This document shows, in pieces, positions 37,598-46,694 of a stretch of 61,858 nucleotides of DNA. Within the stretch, counting starts at the first letter, position 1. Each line of letters opens with the position of its first letter. The notes under the pieces are model-generated. The model was not told where the DNA came from, ran no database searches, and was given only the letters and a program-made list of their open reading frames with translations. The stretch lies in contig NZ_JAFFZO010000007.1 in assembly GCF_016924145.1 (NCBI RefSeq), positions 88,032 through 149,889 of the forward strand, in the 5' to 3' direction. The stretch is from Amphritea pacifica. GTDB taxonomy: Bacteria > Pseudomonadota > Gammaproteobacteria > Pseudomonadales > Balneatricaceae. A program made the position numbers and the translations under genes.

Positions 37598-39091
37598 TTA
37601 TTTCAGATGTATCGTGGTATTAACCCCGGTATCAATATCATCCTCAAACCAGCGTGCAGTGACGGTTTTAGTCTCGGTGTAGAACTTAACCGCCTGCTTG
37701 CCATAGGCATGCTGATCACCGTAGAACGATTTTCTCCAGCCAGTGAACGAGAACATAGGCAGTGGCACGGGTACCGGTACGTTGATACCCACCTGACCCA
37801 CTTTAATCTCGTGCTGATACTTACGCGCAGCCGCACCGGATGAGGTAAAGATGGAAGTACCATTACCGTAAGGGTTTTCGTTGATCAGTGCGATCGCTTC
37901 TTCAAGCGTATCCACTTCCAGTGTGATCAGTACCGGACCAAAGATCTCTTCCTGATAGATGGACATATCCCGGGTGACACCTCTGAACATGGTTGGGCCA
38001 ACCCAGTTCCCGTCGGGGAATCCTTCAACGACACACTCAGAACCATCCAGAATACACTCGGCACCGGCATCTTTACCTTCCTGAATAAAGCTCAGAATTC
38101 GTTGTTTGGCCTGAGGGTTAATCTGTGGGCCATAACCCGCTTCAGGGTCATTCCAGACACCGGGACGCACTTTAGCCAGGGCATCACGAACCTCTGGAAT
38201 CCACTCCCGTGAATTACCTACAAATACTGCGACTGAAATCGCCATACAACGCTGGCCTGCGGCACCGACAGAGGCTCCGGCAATGCTGTTGACTACCTGG
38301 TTTTTAGCGGCATCCGGCATAATCACCATATGGTTCTTAGCCCCGGCAAACGCCTGTACCCGTTTCATCTTATCAGTACCGGTACGGTAGATATGCTCAC
38401 CGACAGCCACCGAGCCGACGAAGGAGATTGCAGGGGTGTCTTTGTGAGTCAGCAACTGATCAACAACCTCTTTCGTGCCGTGAACAACCTGCAGCAGACC
38501 ATCCGGGGCACCGGCTTCTTTAAACAGCTCTGCCAGACGCATCGGCGTCAGCGGGTCTTGTTCGGATGGTTTCAGGACAAAGGTGTTACCACAGGCGATT
38601 GCCATCGGGAACATCCACAGAGGAATCATCGCCGGGAAGTTAAACGGGGTGATACCCACACACACACCCAGCGGTTGAGTAATGCTGTAACAGTCGATCT
38701 TGCGGGCAACGTTTTCAACCGTCTCCCCCATGCTCAGTGAAGCAATATTACAGGCGTGTTCAACCACTTCAATACCGCGCCATACATCACCTTTGGCATC
38801 TTCAAAGGTTTTACCGGTTTCCTGTGACAGCAGCTCAGCAATCTGATCATGATTCTCTTTCAGCAACGCCTGATAACGCAGCATCAGACGGGCACGCTCA
38901 CCGACAGGGGTCTCTTTCCAGGATTCAAACGCGGCTTTTGCGGCTTCGACCGCCTGATCCACTTCATCCGCGGTGGCACAAGGCACCCGGGCAATGACTT
39001 CCTGAGTTGCAGGATTGGTCACAGGAATCCAGTTTTCACTGCGGCTCTGAAGCAGTTCACCATTGATCAGTAGAGGGACTTGCTGAGACAT
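37598..39091 (-). CDS. mmsA: Methylmalonate-semialdehyde dehydrogenase (acylating)
   Basis: A CoA-dependent aldehyde dehydrogenase of about 497 residues. It has [35 protein letters not shown], the catalytic Cys in [16 protein letters not shown], and EEIFGPVL. The [10 protein letters not shown] block is specific to MmsA/IolA. It converts methylmalonate semialdehyde to propionyl-CoA, CO2 and NADH. A GTG three codons upstream lies within the ribosome-binding site AAGGTG, favouring 39091. Promoter-proximal gene of the valine cluster, divergent from an AraC-type activator. Confidence 0.94.
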   Translation of the reverse strand: MSQQVPLLINGELLQSRSENWIPVTNPATQEVIARVPCATADEVDQAVEAAKAAFESWKETPVGERARLMLRYQALLKENHDQIAELLSQETGKTFEDAKGDVWRGIEVVEHACNIASLSMGETVENVARKIDCYSITQPLGVCVGITPFNFPAMIPLWMFPMAIACGNTFVLKPSEQDPLTPMRLAELFKEAGAPDGLLQVVHGTKEVVDQLLTHKDTPAISFVGSVAVGEHIYRTGTDKMKRVQAFAGAKNHMVIMPDAAKNQVVNSIAGASVGAAGQRCMAISVAVFVGNSREWIPEVRDALAKVRPGVWNDPEAGYGPQINPQAKQRILSFIQEGKDAGAECILDGSECVVEGFPDGNWVGPTMFRGVTRDMSIYQEEIFGPVLITLEVDTLEEAIALINENPYGNGTSIFTSSGAAARKYQHEIKVGQVGINVPVPVPLPMFSFTGWRKSFYGDQHAYGKQAVKFYTETKTVTARWFEDDIDTGVNTTIHLK

Positions 39092-39237
39092 GTTTTGCAC
39101 CTTTTTATAGTTTAGTTTTTATAATTCAGTTCTTGCTTGTTCTTGTCACGGTTAGAACGGAACCGTTTTCCTGAATACAGAGGGGGCACCATGGATTCAA
39201 TTAAAGCACAGCTTCCGACTGCAGATGATTCATAATG

Positions 39238-39269
39238 TTGCTATATTAATGGACTATATTGCTATTTAA
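39238..39269. promoter_or_regulatory. Direct repeats, likely AraC-family (MmsR) sites
   Basis: TTGCTATATTA (39238) and TTGCTATTTAA (39259) are repeated with a 21-base period, two helical turns. They lie in the mmsA-araC divergent region. This is the usual layout for AraC-family half-sites; binding is inferred. Confidence 0.5.
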
Positions 39270-39327
39270 TACATGAATACCCTTATAAACCCTTAATGCC
39301 CTATACTACATTAGTCGAGCAGCCCCG

Positions 39328-40245
39328 ATGAGCACACCGTCAAACTGGCCTCTGCCGCCCCAGAGCATCCGCTTTATCATGCCCCACAAAATCATCGAAA
39401 AACTTAGCAATAACAGGCTTTCAAAGGATCTTTACCCACTCGGTGCCGGCTATTACAAGCAAGCAGTAGGGCACCGTATGGAACGCCTGGAACATGATGA
39501 CCATCTGCTGATATATTGCCTCGACGGCAAAGGTAAAATTCGCGTTAACCAGAAGAATATTGCGGTAAATAGCGGTGATCTGATTCTGTTACCCCGGGGC
39601 ACAGCTCACCAATATGCATCCAGTCTGAATATCCCCTGGACCATCTACTGGTGTCATTTTGAGGGAGGACTGGCGGATGACTTTATTGCCCATCTGCAGA
39701 TCTCAGAACAGAAGCCGGTGGTTCACTTAGGATTACACAGTAGTCTGGTGAGCGAGTTCGATGCCCTGCTGGAAGCACGGCATAGCAGCTACCATCTGAA
39801 CGCCTTTATCAATGCGGCAAACCAGTTGCGGCAGATACTCACTCATATTGCACTGTTACAGCCGCTGGTACGCAGCCAGGATGCCGACAGTTTCGATCTG
39901 GAAAAAATTCACAGCCTGATGCAGGCCCGTATTCATGAACAGCTGGATATCGATACCCTGGCGGCCAGCGTTAACCTGTCAAAATATCACTTTATTAAGA
40001 AGTATAGAGATATCACCGGCACCACACCAATTAACCACTTTATCCACCTGAAAATTGAACGCGCCTGTCACCTGCTGGATATCAGTAGCAGAACCATTGC
40101 TGAGGTGGCCTTTATGGTGGGCTATGAAGACGCCTATTACTTCTCCCGCGTTTTCAAGAAGGTGATGGGTATATCACCCACCCAATATCGCAAACTGCAG
40201 GTCGGCGCCTGGTCGTATAAGAGCTTTAAAACCGAAACTATTTAA
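39328..40245 (+). CDS. mmsR: AraC-family transcriptional activator, MmsR-like
   Basis: A 305-residue regulator with an N-terminal cupin sensor (about 20-130; LIYCLDGKGKIRVNQK and GDLILLPRGTAHQY) and a C-terminal AraC DNA-binding domain (about 205-300). The latter has DTLAASVNLSKYHFIKKYRDITG and IAEVAFMVGYEDAYYFSRVFKK. It is divergent from mmsA, exactly as MmsR is in Pseudomonas, where it activates mmsAB in response to valine metabolites. Confidence 0.85.
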   Translation: MSTPSNWPLPPQSIRFIMPHKIIEKLSNNRLSKDLYPLGAGYYKQAVGHRMERLEHDDHLLIYCLDGKGKIRVNQKNIAVNSGDLILLPRGTAHQYASSLNIPWTIYWCHFEGGLADDFIAHLQISEQKPVVHLGLHSSLVSEFDALLEARHSSYHLNAFINAANQLRQILTHIALLQPLVRSQDADSFDLEKIHSLMQARIHEQLDIDTLAASVNLSKYHFIKKYRDITGTTPINHFIHLKIERACHLLDISSRTIAEVAFMVGYEDAYYFSRVFKKVMGISPTQYRKLQVGAWSYKSFKTETI

Positions 40246-40299
40246 TTTAACTTACTAGTCACTGAACTGTTTACTAACACTGCTTTATATGAGGTGGGT

Positions 40300-40710
40300 A
40301 TGACACTCAACATTGCCGGAATTGATCATATCGTTTTACGCACCACTCAACTGGAAGAGATGCTGGCATTTTACTGCGGTGTGCTGGGTTGCATTGTCGA
40401 GCGCGAGTTGCCCCCCAAAACCGGGCTGGTACAACTGCGCGCAGGCACTGCGCTGATCGACCTGGTGATAGTAGACAGTGAACTGGGACGCGAAGGTGGT
40501 GGCGCACCGGCGCCAACCGAGAACAATCTGGATCACTTCTGCCTGCTACTCGAGCCCATCTCTGAAGATGAGATCCGCAAACACCTCAAAGAGCATAAAA
40601 TAGCCTTCGGTGATTTCACTGAACGCTATGGCAGTGAAGGCTTCGGACTATCCACCTATATTCAGGACCCTGAAGGCAATACCGTCGAGCTCAGAAGCAA
40701 GAACAGATAA
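40300..40710 (+). CDS. VOC-family (glyoxalase-like) protein
   Basis: A 136-residue single-domain VOC protein. It has IDHIVLRTTQLEEMLAFYCGVLG with the first metal His, NLDHFCLLLEP with the second His, and YIQDPEGNTVELRS with the metal Glu. A catechol dioxygenase, glyoxalase or isomerase role cannot be chosen. A GTG two codons upstream overlaps the GAGGTGGG ribosome-binding site, so the ATG at 40300 is used. Confidence 0.8.
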   Translation: MTLNIAGIDHIVLRTTQLEEMLAFYCGVLGCIVERELPPKTGLVQLRAGTALIDLVIVDSELGREGGGAPAPTENNLDHFCLLLEPISEDEIRKHLKEHKIAFGDFTERYGSEGFGLSTYIQDPEGNTVELRSKNR

Positions 40711-40743
40711 TAAGTGAAAAAACCTGCTAATCCCTGATGAGCA

Positions 40744-41181
40744 TCAACCGGGTGATTGTTCCCAGGTTTGCAGTACCATATGGGTAACAATTTTAGCGCC
40801 CTGCGGTAATTTATTATCAATTTCAGCAAGAATCTCATGCAAACGCTGCATCTCTGAAAACTCGATATACACCAGCAGATCCACTTCGCCGCTAATACCA
40901 TGACAGTACTTTACCTCAGGGTACTGCATCACCAGCTGTACCAGCGGGCGACATTTGTAACCACCGTGCTTAATTTCAAAATAGGCTCTCAGAGGACCGC
41001 TTTCATCGGCTTTAGTCGAGGTCAGCACCTGATAGCCCAGAATCTCCCCCTGCTCTTCCATCCGCTTCATCCTTTCAGAGACAGCGGGACGGGACAGATT
41101 TACCTGTTCAGCAATAGCGGAAACGCTCTGCCGGGCATTTTGCCGAAGTGCGGCGATTATTTTCTGATCAAAACTATCCAT
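40744..41181 (-). CDS. Lrp/AsnC-family regulator
   Basis: A 145-residue regulator: the N-terminal helix-turn-helix IAEQVNLSRPAVSERMKRMEEQG and a C-terminal RAM domain (about 65-140) that senses amino acids. It is divergent from a YjeH-type amino acid exporter, 131 bases away, and probably regulates it, as Lrp-like proteins often do for adjacent exporters. Confidence 0.88.
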   Translation of the reverse strand: MDSFDQKIIAALRQNARQSVSAIAEQVNLSRPAVSERMKRMEEQGEILGYQVLTSTKADESGPLRAYFEIKHGGYKCRPLVQLVMQYPEVKYCHGISGEVDLLVYIEFSEMQRLHEILAEIDNKLPQGAKIVTHMVLQTWEQSPG

Positions 41182-41312
41182 GGGTTAACCTGAGTATGCA
41201 AAACGTCGGCAAAATGGTGAAAAACCTACAGATTGACAGTAAACCACGACGTAACGGTTTTATCATCGATCGTACACTCTACTGACACACTGTATGTTAT
41301 CCGGACTAAAAA

Positions 41313-42587
41313 ATGCCTAGGCTAAATCAAACAATTACCCGCTGGCAAGGGATGGGACTGATTGCCACCACGCTGCTGGGAACGGGGGTCTTTATTCTGC
41401 CACAACTGACCATCGTTGCAGCCGGCAATAAAGCGATCTGGGCCTGGGTTATTCTGTTGCTGGGTATTCTGCCACTCACCTGGGTATTTGCCCAGCTGGG
41501 ACGACGCTTCACTCACGCCGCTGGCCCCGCTTATTTTGTTGAGCGGGCGTTCGGTCCCCTTGCCAGCAGGGTTATCGGGTTACTGTTTCTGTTCTCAGTG
41601 CCTCCCGGCGCTGCAGCAGCCCTGGTGATGACATTCAAGTTTCTGGAACCCATCATTTCGCTTTCAGCAGAACAACAACTCGGTGGTGAGCTGCTGATTT
41701 TTCTACTGCTGTTTTATATTAACCGTCGGGGACTACAGCTCTCGGGCCGCATTCAGATGGGACTGACCCTGACCATTCTGTTGGTGGTTGCCCTGATGCT
41801 GGTGACGACACTGATTCAGGCCCCCATCACCGATGTCACGCCCATCATGTCTCAATCTGTTATTGTGGGCGATTACAGCGGCCTGATGCAGGCGATAGGG
41901 TTGGGTATCTGGAGCTTTCTGGGTATAGAAGCGGTCACCCATCTGGCGGGGGAATTTAAAGATGTGCAAAAAGATTATATCCCGGCAACCCTGACCGGCG
42001 TTTTACTGGTAGGACTGATCTATATCGGTTGCACCTGGCTATCGATGTGGGCACCCGAACATCCGCTGGCAATGGTTGGCCTGTTTGAGCTGCAGTTCGG
42101 CAACAGTGGTCGCTGGATTATCGGCGGCTTAGGCTTTATCAGCGGCATCGCAACCATCAATATCTACTTTGCCAGTCTTTCCCGTCTGGCCTGGAGTTTC
42201 AGTCATGATGGCATCCTGCCACATCAGTTACGCTCACTCAACCAATATAGAGTCCCCACCACAGCACTGATCACCTTTATACTGATCTCTGCACTAATGC
42301 TATTGCTCAGCTATCTGGCCAGAATGAATTTCACCTTGATGGCCCACTGGGTAAACGGCTCCTTTGTGGTGGTGTATTCCGCTTCAATGCTAGCCGCGTG
42401 GAAGTTACTGGATAAACGTTGCAGGCCAGCAATAGCGATCAGCCTGATAGCCTGCGGGATGTTTATCTACTGCCTGGGCAGTGCAATGCTTTACGCCCTC
42501 TTGCTAGGCTTACTGATAACCATGATCATGTTAGGACAGCAGTATTGGAAGCGGTCGAACCCGACCAGTGAAACAGTGGATTTGTAA
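41313..42587 (+). CDS. APC-superfamily amino acid exporter, YjeH-like
   Basis: A 424-residue transporter with about 12 membrane segments. The first segment carries GMGLIATTLLGTGVFILPQL and a later one FLGIEAVTHLAGEFKDVQKDYIPATL. Both align with E. coli YjeH, an exporter of methionine and branched-chain amino acids. The neighbouring Lrp-type gene and the valine cluster fit such a substrate, by inference. Confidence 0.85.
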   Translation: MPRLNQTITRWQGMGLIATTLLGTGVFILPQLTIVAAGNKAIWAWVILLLGILPLTWVFAQLGRRFTHAAGPAYFVERAFGPLASRVIGLLFLFSVPPGAAAALVMTFKFLEPIISLSAEQQLGGELLIFLLLFYINRRGLQLSGRIQMGLTLTILLVVALMLVTTLIQAPITDVTPIMSQSVIVGDYSGLMQAIGLGIWSFLGIEAVTHLAGEFKDVQKDYIPATLTGVLLVGLIYIGCTWLSMWAPEHPLAMVGLFELQFGNSGRWIIGGLGFISGIATINIYFASLSRLAWSFSHDGILPHQLRSLNQYRVPTTALITFILISALMLLLSYLARMNFTLMAHWVNGSFVVVYSASMLAAWKLLDKRCRPAIAISLIACGMFIYCLGSAMLYALLLGLLITMIMLGQQYWKRSNPTSETVDL

Positions 42588-42919
42588 CATGCTTACCTGA
42601 ATTACTGCTGGCCGTGAAAAGTATATATCCCCTAAGAATCTAAACCAGATAACGTTGAACAGAGGCAGCCCTCGATTACCGATCTTTCTGGTGCTCTATA
42701 TAATCCTTCCACTCATCCGTAATGTATATCTAAATCAGTCAACATAGATACTCCCAAAATGGTGATTTGGGTATGGAAAGTAAAAAAAGACCTACAAATT
42801 TAATGGTATTCTATCCGACATAATAATTACGTGTAAGCTGCAACAATATCAAATACTTATCGCTCAGCCCACATTGATTATTATCATCTGCCTAAAAACA
42901 AAAATAAGGATATGCAACC
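42588..42919. other. Gene-free stretch before the chemoreceptor gene
   Basis: AT-rich intergenic DNA of 332 bases. It should hold the promoter of the downstream chemoreceptor gene. I see no clear terminator, RNA or operator; a sigma28 element was looked for and not found with correct spacing. Confidence 0.4.
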
Positions 42920-44536
42920 ATGAATATGACGATAAAGTTAAGGTTATTTGGGCTCGGGGTGTTAAGTATTCTCTTGCTCTCTATTGCTGGTGGGGTCGGT
43001 TACTGGAGCATGACACAGTTAAACAATTCGATGAATATGATTGTTGTTAACTCAACAATACTGAAGAACCATCTGACCGCGGACATGATGCATGATGCAT
43101 TAAGCTCTGATGCAATGTCCGCAATCGTAGCGGCTAAGACAGGCAATTCAAAAGAAATACAGGTAATTAATGAGAACTTCAAAGAACACTCATCTACCTT
43201 TATTGAGATGTTGACTGAAAACCAGAAACTCTTAACCGACGCTGAAGTGCGTGCTGCTTTAAATAACGTTATGCCCGCCTTAAAAGATTACATCGCGACG
43301 GCTGGAAGCATTATCGATATGGCCGCTAACGACCAGGAATCAGCTATTAAGCATATTGGAAAATTTAATAGTGCCTATGACTCTTTGGCGAAAGAGATGG
43401 AAGTTCTGACTGAATTAATTGAAAGTGATACAACAAAAGTACAACAAGCAGGTAGTGATACCGCTGCGGCATCTGAGAATACAGTGCTGATCATCATTCT
43501 GGCAGGCATTCTATTAATGACAAGTATCTCAGGGATGGTTAGCGTCAAAATAACCCGGTCTCTCTCTAAACTGGTAGAGGCATCGAAAACCATCGCTAGC
43601 GGCGACTTAACCGTCAGACTAGCGGTGGAAAACAACGATGAGATTGGAGCCCTTACCGCTGCAATGGAAGCAATGCGGTCCCACCTACTGGAGATGATTT
43701 CTCATATAACCAGTACAACAACCCAACTTTCAACAGCAGCGGAAGAGATGTCCGCAATCACAATGGAAACCAATAGAAATGTTCAACGGCAGCAAGCTGA
43801 AACCGATCAGGTCGCTGCTGCAATGACGGAAATGACAGCGACGGTTCAGGAGGTGGCAAATAACATTGCCTACACGGCCAATTCTGCAAGTGAAGCTAAA
43901 GATGAAACCCTCTCTGGTAATCAGGTAGTTAATAAATCCATTGATCAGATTCAGGTGCTGGAGAGACAGGTTGAAGGGGCAGCGATCAGTATCAAGGAGC
44001 TTGCGCAGAATAGTAGTGAAATATCTGAGGTACTGGATGTAATTAAGAGTATCGCAGAGCAGACCAACCTATTAGCATTAAACGCAGCGATTGAGGCAGC
44101 CCGTGCGGGAGAGCAAGGACGAGGTTTTGCCGTTGTTGCTGATGAAGTAAGAACGCTTGCAAGCCGGACACAGCTCGCCACTCAAGAGATTAATCAGATG
44201 ATTGAAAAGATCCAGTCGGGCTCGCAAACGGCTGTCGATGCTATTGAAAAAAGTTATGAACAGACAAATATAGCCGTGAAGCAAGTAACCAAGGCAGGTG
44301 AATCACTTATCGCCATCTCGGCATCAGTATCCAGGATAAATGATATGAGCACACAAATAGCCAGTTCCGCTGAAGAGCAGAGCGCCGTTTCAGAGGAAAT
44401 CAATCGCAACATCGTAGCGATAAGAGATATGTCTGTTCATACAGCAAAGGGGGCGGAGCAAACCTCAATAGCCAGTAATGAATTATCTCGTATGGCCATC
44501 GATTTACAAAGCACGTTAGGTCAATTCAAAAGCTAA
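42920..44536 (+). CDS. Methyl-accepting chemotaxis protein, four-helix-bundle sensor
   Basis: A 538-residue receptor. Membrane helix 1 (about 9-30), a helical periplasmic domain of the 4HB type (about 35-185), helix 2 (about 188-210), HAMP, then the signalling domain with the conserved tip [23 protein letters not shown]. Methylation-helix Gln/Glu pairs flank the tip. A GGAT precedes the ATG. The ligand is unknown. It is AT-richer than the valine genes before it. Confidence 0.92.
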   Translation: MNMTIKLRLFGLGVLSILLLSIAGGVGYWSMTQLNNSMNMIVVNSTILKNHLTADMMHDALSSDAMSAIVAAKTGNSKEIQVINENFKEHSSTFIEMLTENQKLLTDAEVRAALNNVMPALKDYIATAGSIIDMAANDQESAIKHIGKFNSAYDSLAKEMEVLTELIESDTTKVQQAGSDTAAASENTVLIIILAGILLMTSISGMVSVKITRSLSKLVEASKTIASGDLTVRLAVENNDEIGALTAAMEAMRSHLLEMISHITSTTTQLSTAAEEMSAITMETNRNVQRQQAETDQVAAAMTEMTATVQEVANNIAYTANSASEAKDETLSGNQVVNKSIDQIQVLERQVEGAAISIKELAQNSSEISEVLDVIKSIAEQTNLLALNAAIEAARAGEQGRGFAVVADEVRTLASRTQLATQEINQMIEKIQSGSQTAVDAIEKSYEQTNIAVKQVTKAGESLIAISASVSRINDMSTQIASSAEEQSAVSEEINRNIVAIRDMSVHTAKGAEQTSIASNELSRMAIDLQSTLGQFKS

Positions 44537-44666
44537 TAGTACGCGTAGAAAAGCCTGACGACAGCATGGGTTAAAACTCTGTTTTACTATTTAGTTAGTT
44601 CTCGCCGCAGAAAGTGATAAAGAGCGGTTTAAAGTAACAACAGACACCTGACGCCTTCAGGCTTAT

Positions 44667-45068
44667 CTATGCTCTTTCAATCAGTAAATTAATCCATAGC
44701 AGCAGTACACATAAAATTCCGCCACCATACAGGTACATACGATAGCGGACGTTATTACGGGTCAGATGAACCCAGGCCTGTGCAGACCGGAAAAAAACAA
44801 ACGCCCAGGCAAGTATAAGCCCCGCCGTGTTCTCCACCCCTGATACGATATACAGCGTGCCAACCACATAAAAAAGGCAGGGAACCTCAAACATGTTGTT
44901 GTAACACCGGCCGGTTTTAATCATCCGCTCAGGCAGGGCTTCACCCTGCATCAGTTTAAAATAGCCTGCCGGAACCTCGCCACTGCGGACGCAGGATAAT
45001 CTCGCTCTGACCGCCAGCACTCCGATTAAGATTGTTAACAACGTTACCGCCGCGATTGCATAGACCAT
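44667..45068 (-). CDS. MAPEG-family membrane protein
   Basis: A 133-residue protein with four membrane helices and the MAPEG features RARLSCVRSGEVPAGYF, ERMIKTGRCYNNMFEVPCLFYV and the late RSAQAWVHLTRNNVRYRM. Bacterial MAPEG proteins are poorly characterised relatives of glutathione-dependent membrane enzymes. The start at 45068 has AGGAGG nine bases ahead; the longer in-frame start has none. Divergent from a TetR gene across a dyad. Confidence 0.82.
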   Translation of the reverse strand: MVYAIAAVTLLTILIGVLAVRARLSCVRSGEVPAGYFKLMQGEALPERMIKTGRCYNNMFEVPCLFYVVGTLYIVSGVENTAGLILAWAFVFFRSAQAWVHLTRNNVRYRMYLYGGGILCVLLLWINLLIERA

Positions 45069-45117
45069 GATTTCTAATCCTCCTGATTGAATAACTCTTG
45101 ATGCTAACAACAATTTA

Positions 45118-45137
45118 AATATGATAAAGATCATATT
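45118..45137. promoter_or_regulatory. Inverted repeat, likely TetR operator
   Basis: AATATGAT, spacer AAAG, ATCATATT is a perfect inverted repeat between the divergent MAPEG and TetR genes, 20 bases before the regulator start. Autoregulation and control of the MAPEG gene are inferred. Confidence 0.65.
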
Positions 45138-45156
45138 CAGATATCTTTGAGAAATC

Positions 45157-45735
45157 GTGATGCCCTATTCAAGCGAACATAAACAAAACAGCAGAGAAAA
45201 AATTCTGCAAAGCGCTTACCGGTTATTTTCAACCAAAGGCTTTGACAACGTGACGATAGACCGGGTGATGCAGGACTGCTCATTGACCCGTGGAGCCTTT
45301 TACGGACATTTCAGAAGTAAATCAGAGTTGTATAAAGAAGCGCTGAAGTTTGCCGCATCAACCAGCAAACTGGCCGATATAAAGCCTGAAGGACTATCAT
45401 CCCGGGAGTGGCTGAGCGTGCTGCTGGATGGCTATCTGAGTCTTGAACATGTGAATGGGGAAAGGCCCTGCCCTTTAGCTTTTCTGGCAACCGATATCGT
45501 TTCCCGGGATAAAGAGACCCATAAAACCTATGCCCGGGGATATACCAGAATGAATCAGTTGATTCTGGACTATGCCGGCAGAGATACGGTAAAAAACGCC
45601 CAGGATATTTTCTCACTTACATCAATGATCATCGGGGCGGTAGCGGTTTCGAGAACCCTTGGGGATCAACAACAGGTGCAGCAGATTTTATCATCCTGCC
45701 GACAGCAAGCGCGGTTGATGTTAGGGGGGATATAA
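45157..45735 (+). CDS. TetR/AcrR-family regulator
   Basis: A 192-residue regulator. The N-terminal helix-turn-helix is REKILQSAYRLFSTKGFDNVTI to TRGAFYGHFRSKSELYKEAL. The rest is an all-helical ligand domain with CPLAFLATDI, as in NemR/AcrR-type repressors of the TetR_C group. GTG (45157) and ATG (45160) are both possible starts. It likely represses the MAPEG gene opposite. Confidence 0.85.
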   Translation: MMPYSSEHKQNSREKILQSAYRLFSTKGFDNVTIDRVMQDCSLTRGAFYGHFRSKSELYKEALKFAASTSKLADIKPEGLSSREWLSVLLDGYLSLEHVNGERPCPLAFLATDIVSRDKETHKTYARGYTRMNQLILDYAGRDTVKNAQDIFSLTSMIIGAVAVSRTLGDQQQVQQILSSCRQQARLMLGGI

Positions 45736-45752
45736 AGCCCATACCCCGATAT

Positions 45753-46409
45753 TCAGTCATCCCCTGCCTGTTTATGCCGCGCATAGAAGCGTTCCAGCTC
45801 ACGCGGTTCCGGTGTCTGCCCGGTAAAGATCTCGACATAGTCTGAGATCCGCTGTAATCGGGTGGAGATATCTTCGTCAGATTTCATCGAAATATAACCG
45901 ATCTGCGTCAGATAGATAGTACGCGCGCGAACATCGGCTTTGAGCGGTTCATAGCCAAAACGGATAAACATCTGCCGTAACGCTTCCAGACGCGCTTCAT
46001 CCGCCAGACCGATCTGCTCGGCAACCTCTGCCGACTGCAATGCCCAGCTGCGAACAGCGAACTCAAACTGAGAATCAAACAGATCCTGATTCAGCCAGCA
46101 ATCAAATACATTCAGGATCGCTTCAGCAATGGTCTCGGCATAGGCCTGCGACTGCGCCACCAGATTACCACTGTTCTTATCCCGCCACTTTTGCAACAGG
46201 GCATTCAACAGTTCGTCCCGATCTTTAAAAAACCAGTAAAAGCTGGTGCGGGATAGCTTCAGCTTTTTAGCCAGTGGTTGAATACGCACAGCATCAACCC
46301 CGGTCTCAACCACAGTATCATAGGCGGCCTGCAACCAGAGATCTGCCGAACCACGCCAGCCACTGCCTGCGGATGTTTCGGCATTGGTTTTATCAGGTGC
46401 ACTACTCAT
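45753..46409 (-). CDS. TetR-family regulator of the adjacent oxidoreductase
   Basis: A 218-residue TetR protein: DLWLQAAYDTVVETGVDAVRI and LSRTSFYWFFKDRDELLNALL form the DNA-binding part, with a helical ligand domain following. It converges with the previous TetR gene, from which it is unrelated outside the DNA-binding region, and is divergent from the OYE/FAD oxidoreductase gene. Two copies of the word ATGTACAT in that divergent region are its likely operators. Confidence 0.85.
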   Translation of the reverse strand: MSSAPDKTNAETSAGSGWRGSADLWLQAAYDTVVETGVDAVRIQPLAKKLKLSRTSFYWFFKDRDELLNALLQKWRDKNSGNLVAQSQAYAETIAEAILNVFDCWLNQDLFDSQFEFAVRSWALQSAEVAEQIGLADEARLEALRQMFIRFGYEPLKADVRARTIYLTQIGYISMKSDEDISTRLQRISDYVEIFTGQTPEPRELERFYARHKQAGDD

Positions 46410-46466
46410 AGGTTAGGGTTGTTCCTTCTGCTCTGCGGAATCGGATAGATTGGCCGGACAGTCAAA

Positions 46467-46474
46467 ATGTACAT
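46467..46474. promoter_or_regulatory. Secondary TetR operator half-set
   Basis: ATGTACAT followed by AAGTGTC repeats the core of the strong operator at 46582-46602, on the TetR side of the region. It suggests autoregulation. Confidence 0.45.
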
Positions 46475-46579
46475 AAGTGTCGAAGCTAAGTAAACCTACC
46501 GGCGGTATTGCCGGGTTCAGGTAACAGGACTTTAGCAGTTTACCTGATACAGAGTGAAAAAACATCGATGAACAATTTA

Positions 46580-46608
46580 TTGACATAAATGTACATTATG
46601 TCTATTTT
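46580..46608 (+). promoter_or_regulatory. Sigma70 promoter with operator in the spacer
   Basis: TTGACA (46580), a 17-base spacer and TATTTT (46603) form a good sigma70 promoter for the oxidoreductase. An imperfect dyad fills the spacer: arms GACATA and TATGTC around the palindrome ATGTACAT (46582-46602). Repressor binding would exclude RNA polymerase. Confidence 0.65.
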
Positions 46609-46694
46609 TTAGCAAAACAGAGTGTAGAGAACTTATCTCTAGAGACTTATATGTAGTGAGTTTATCTACAAAAAACTTATCCGGAGAGGCTGAA

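Noticed and set aside
42588-42919. Sigma28 flagellar promoter before the chemoreceptor
   Set aside because: A CCGACATAA word resembles the -10 element but the upstream TAAA-type element is at the wrong spacing.
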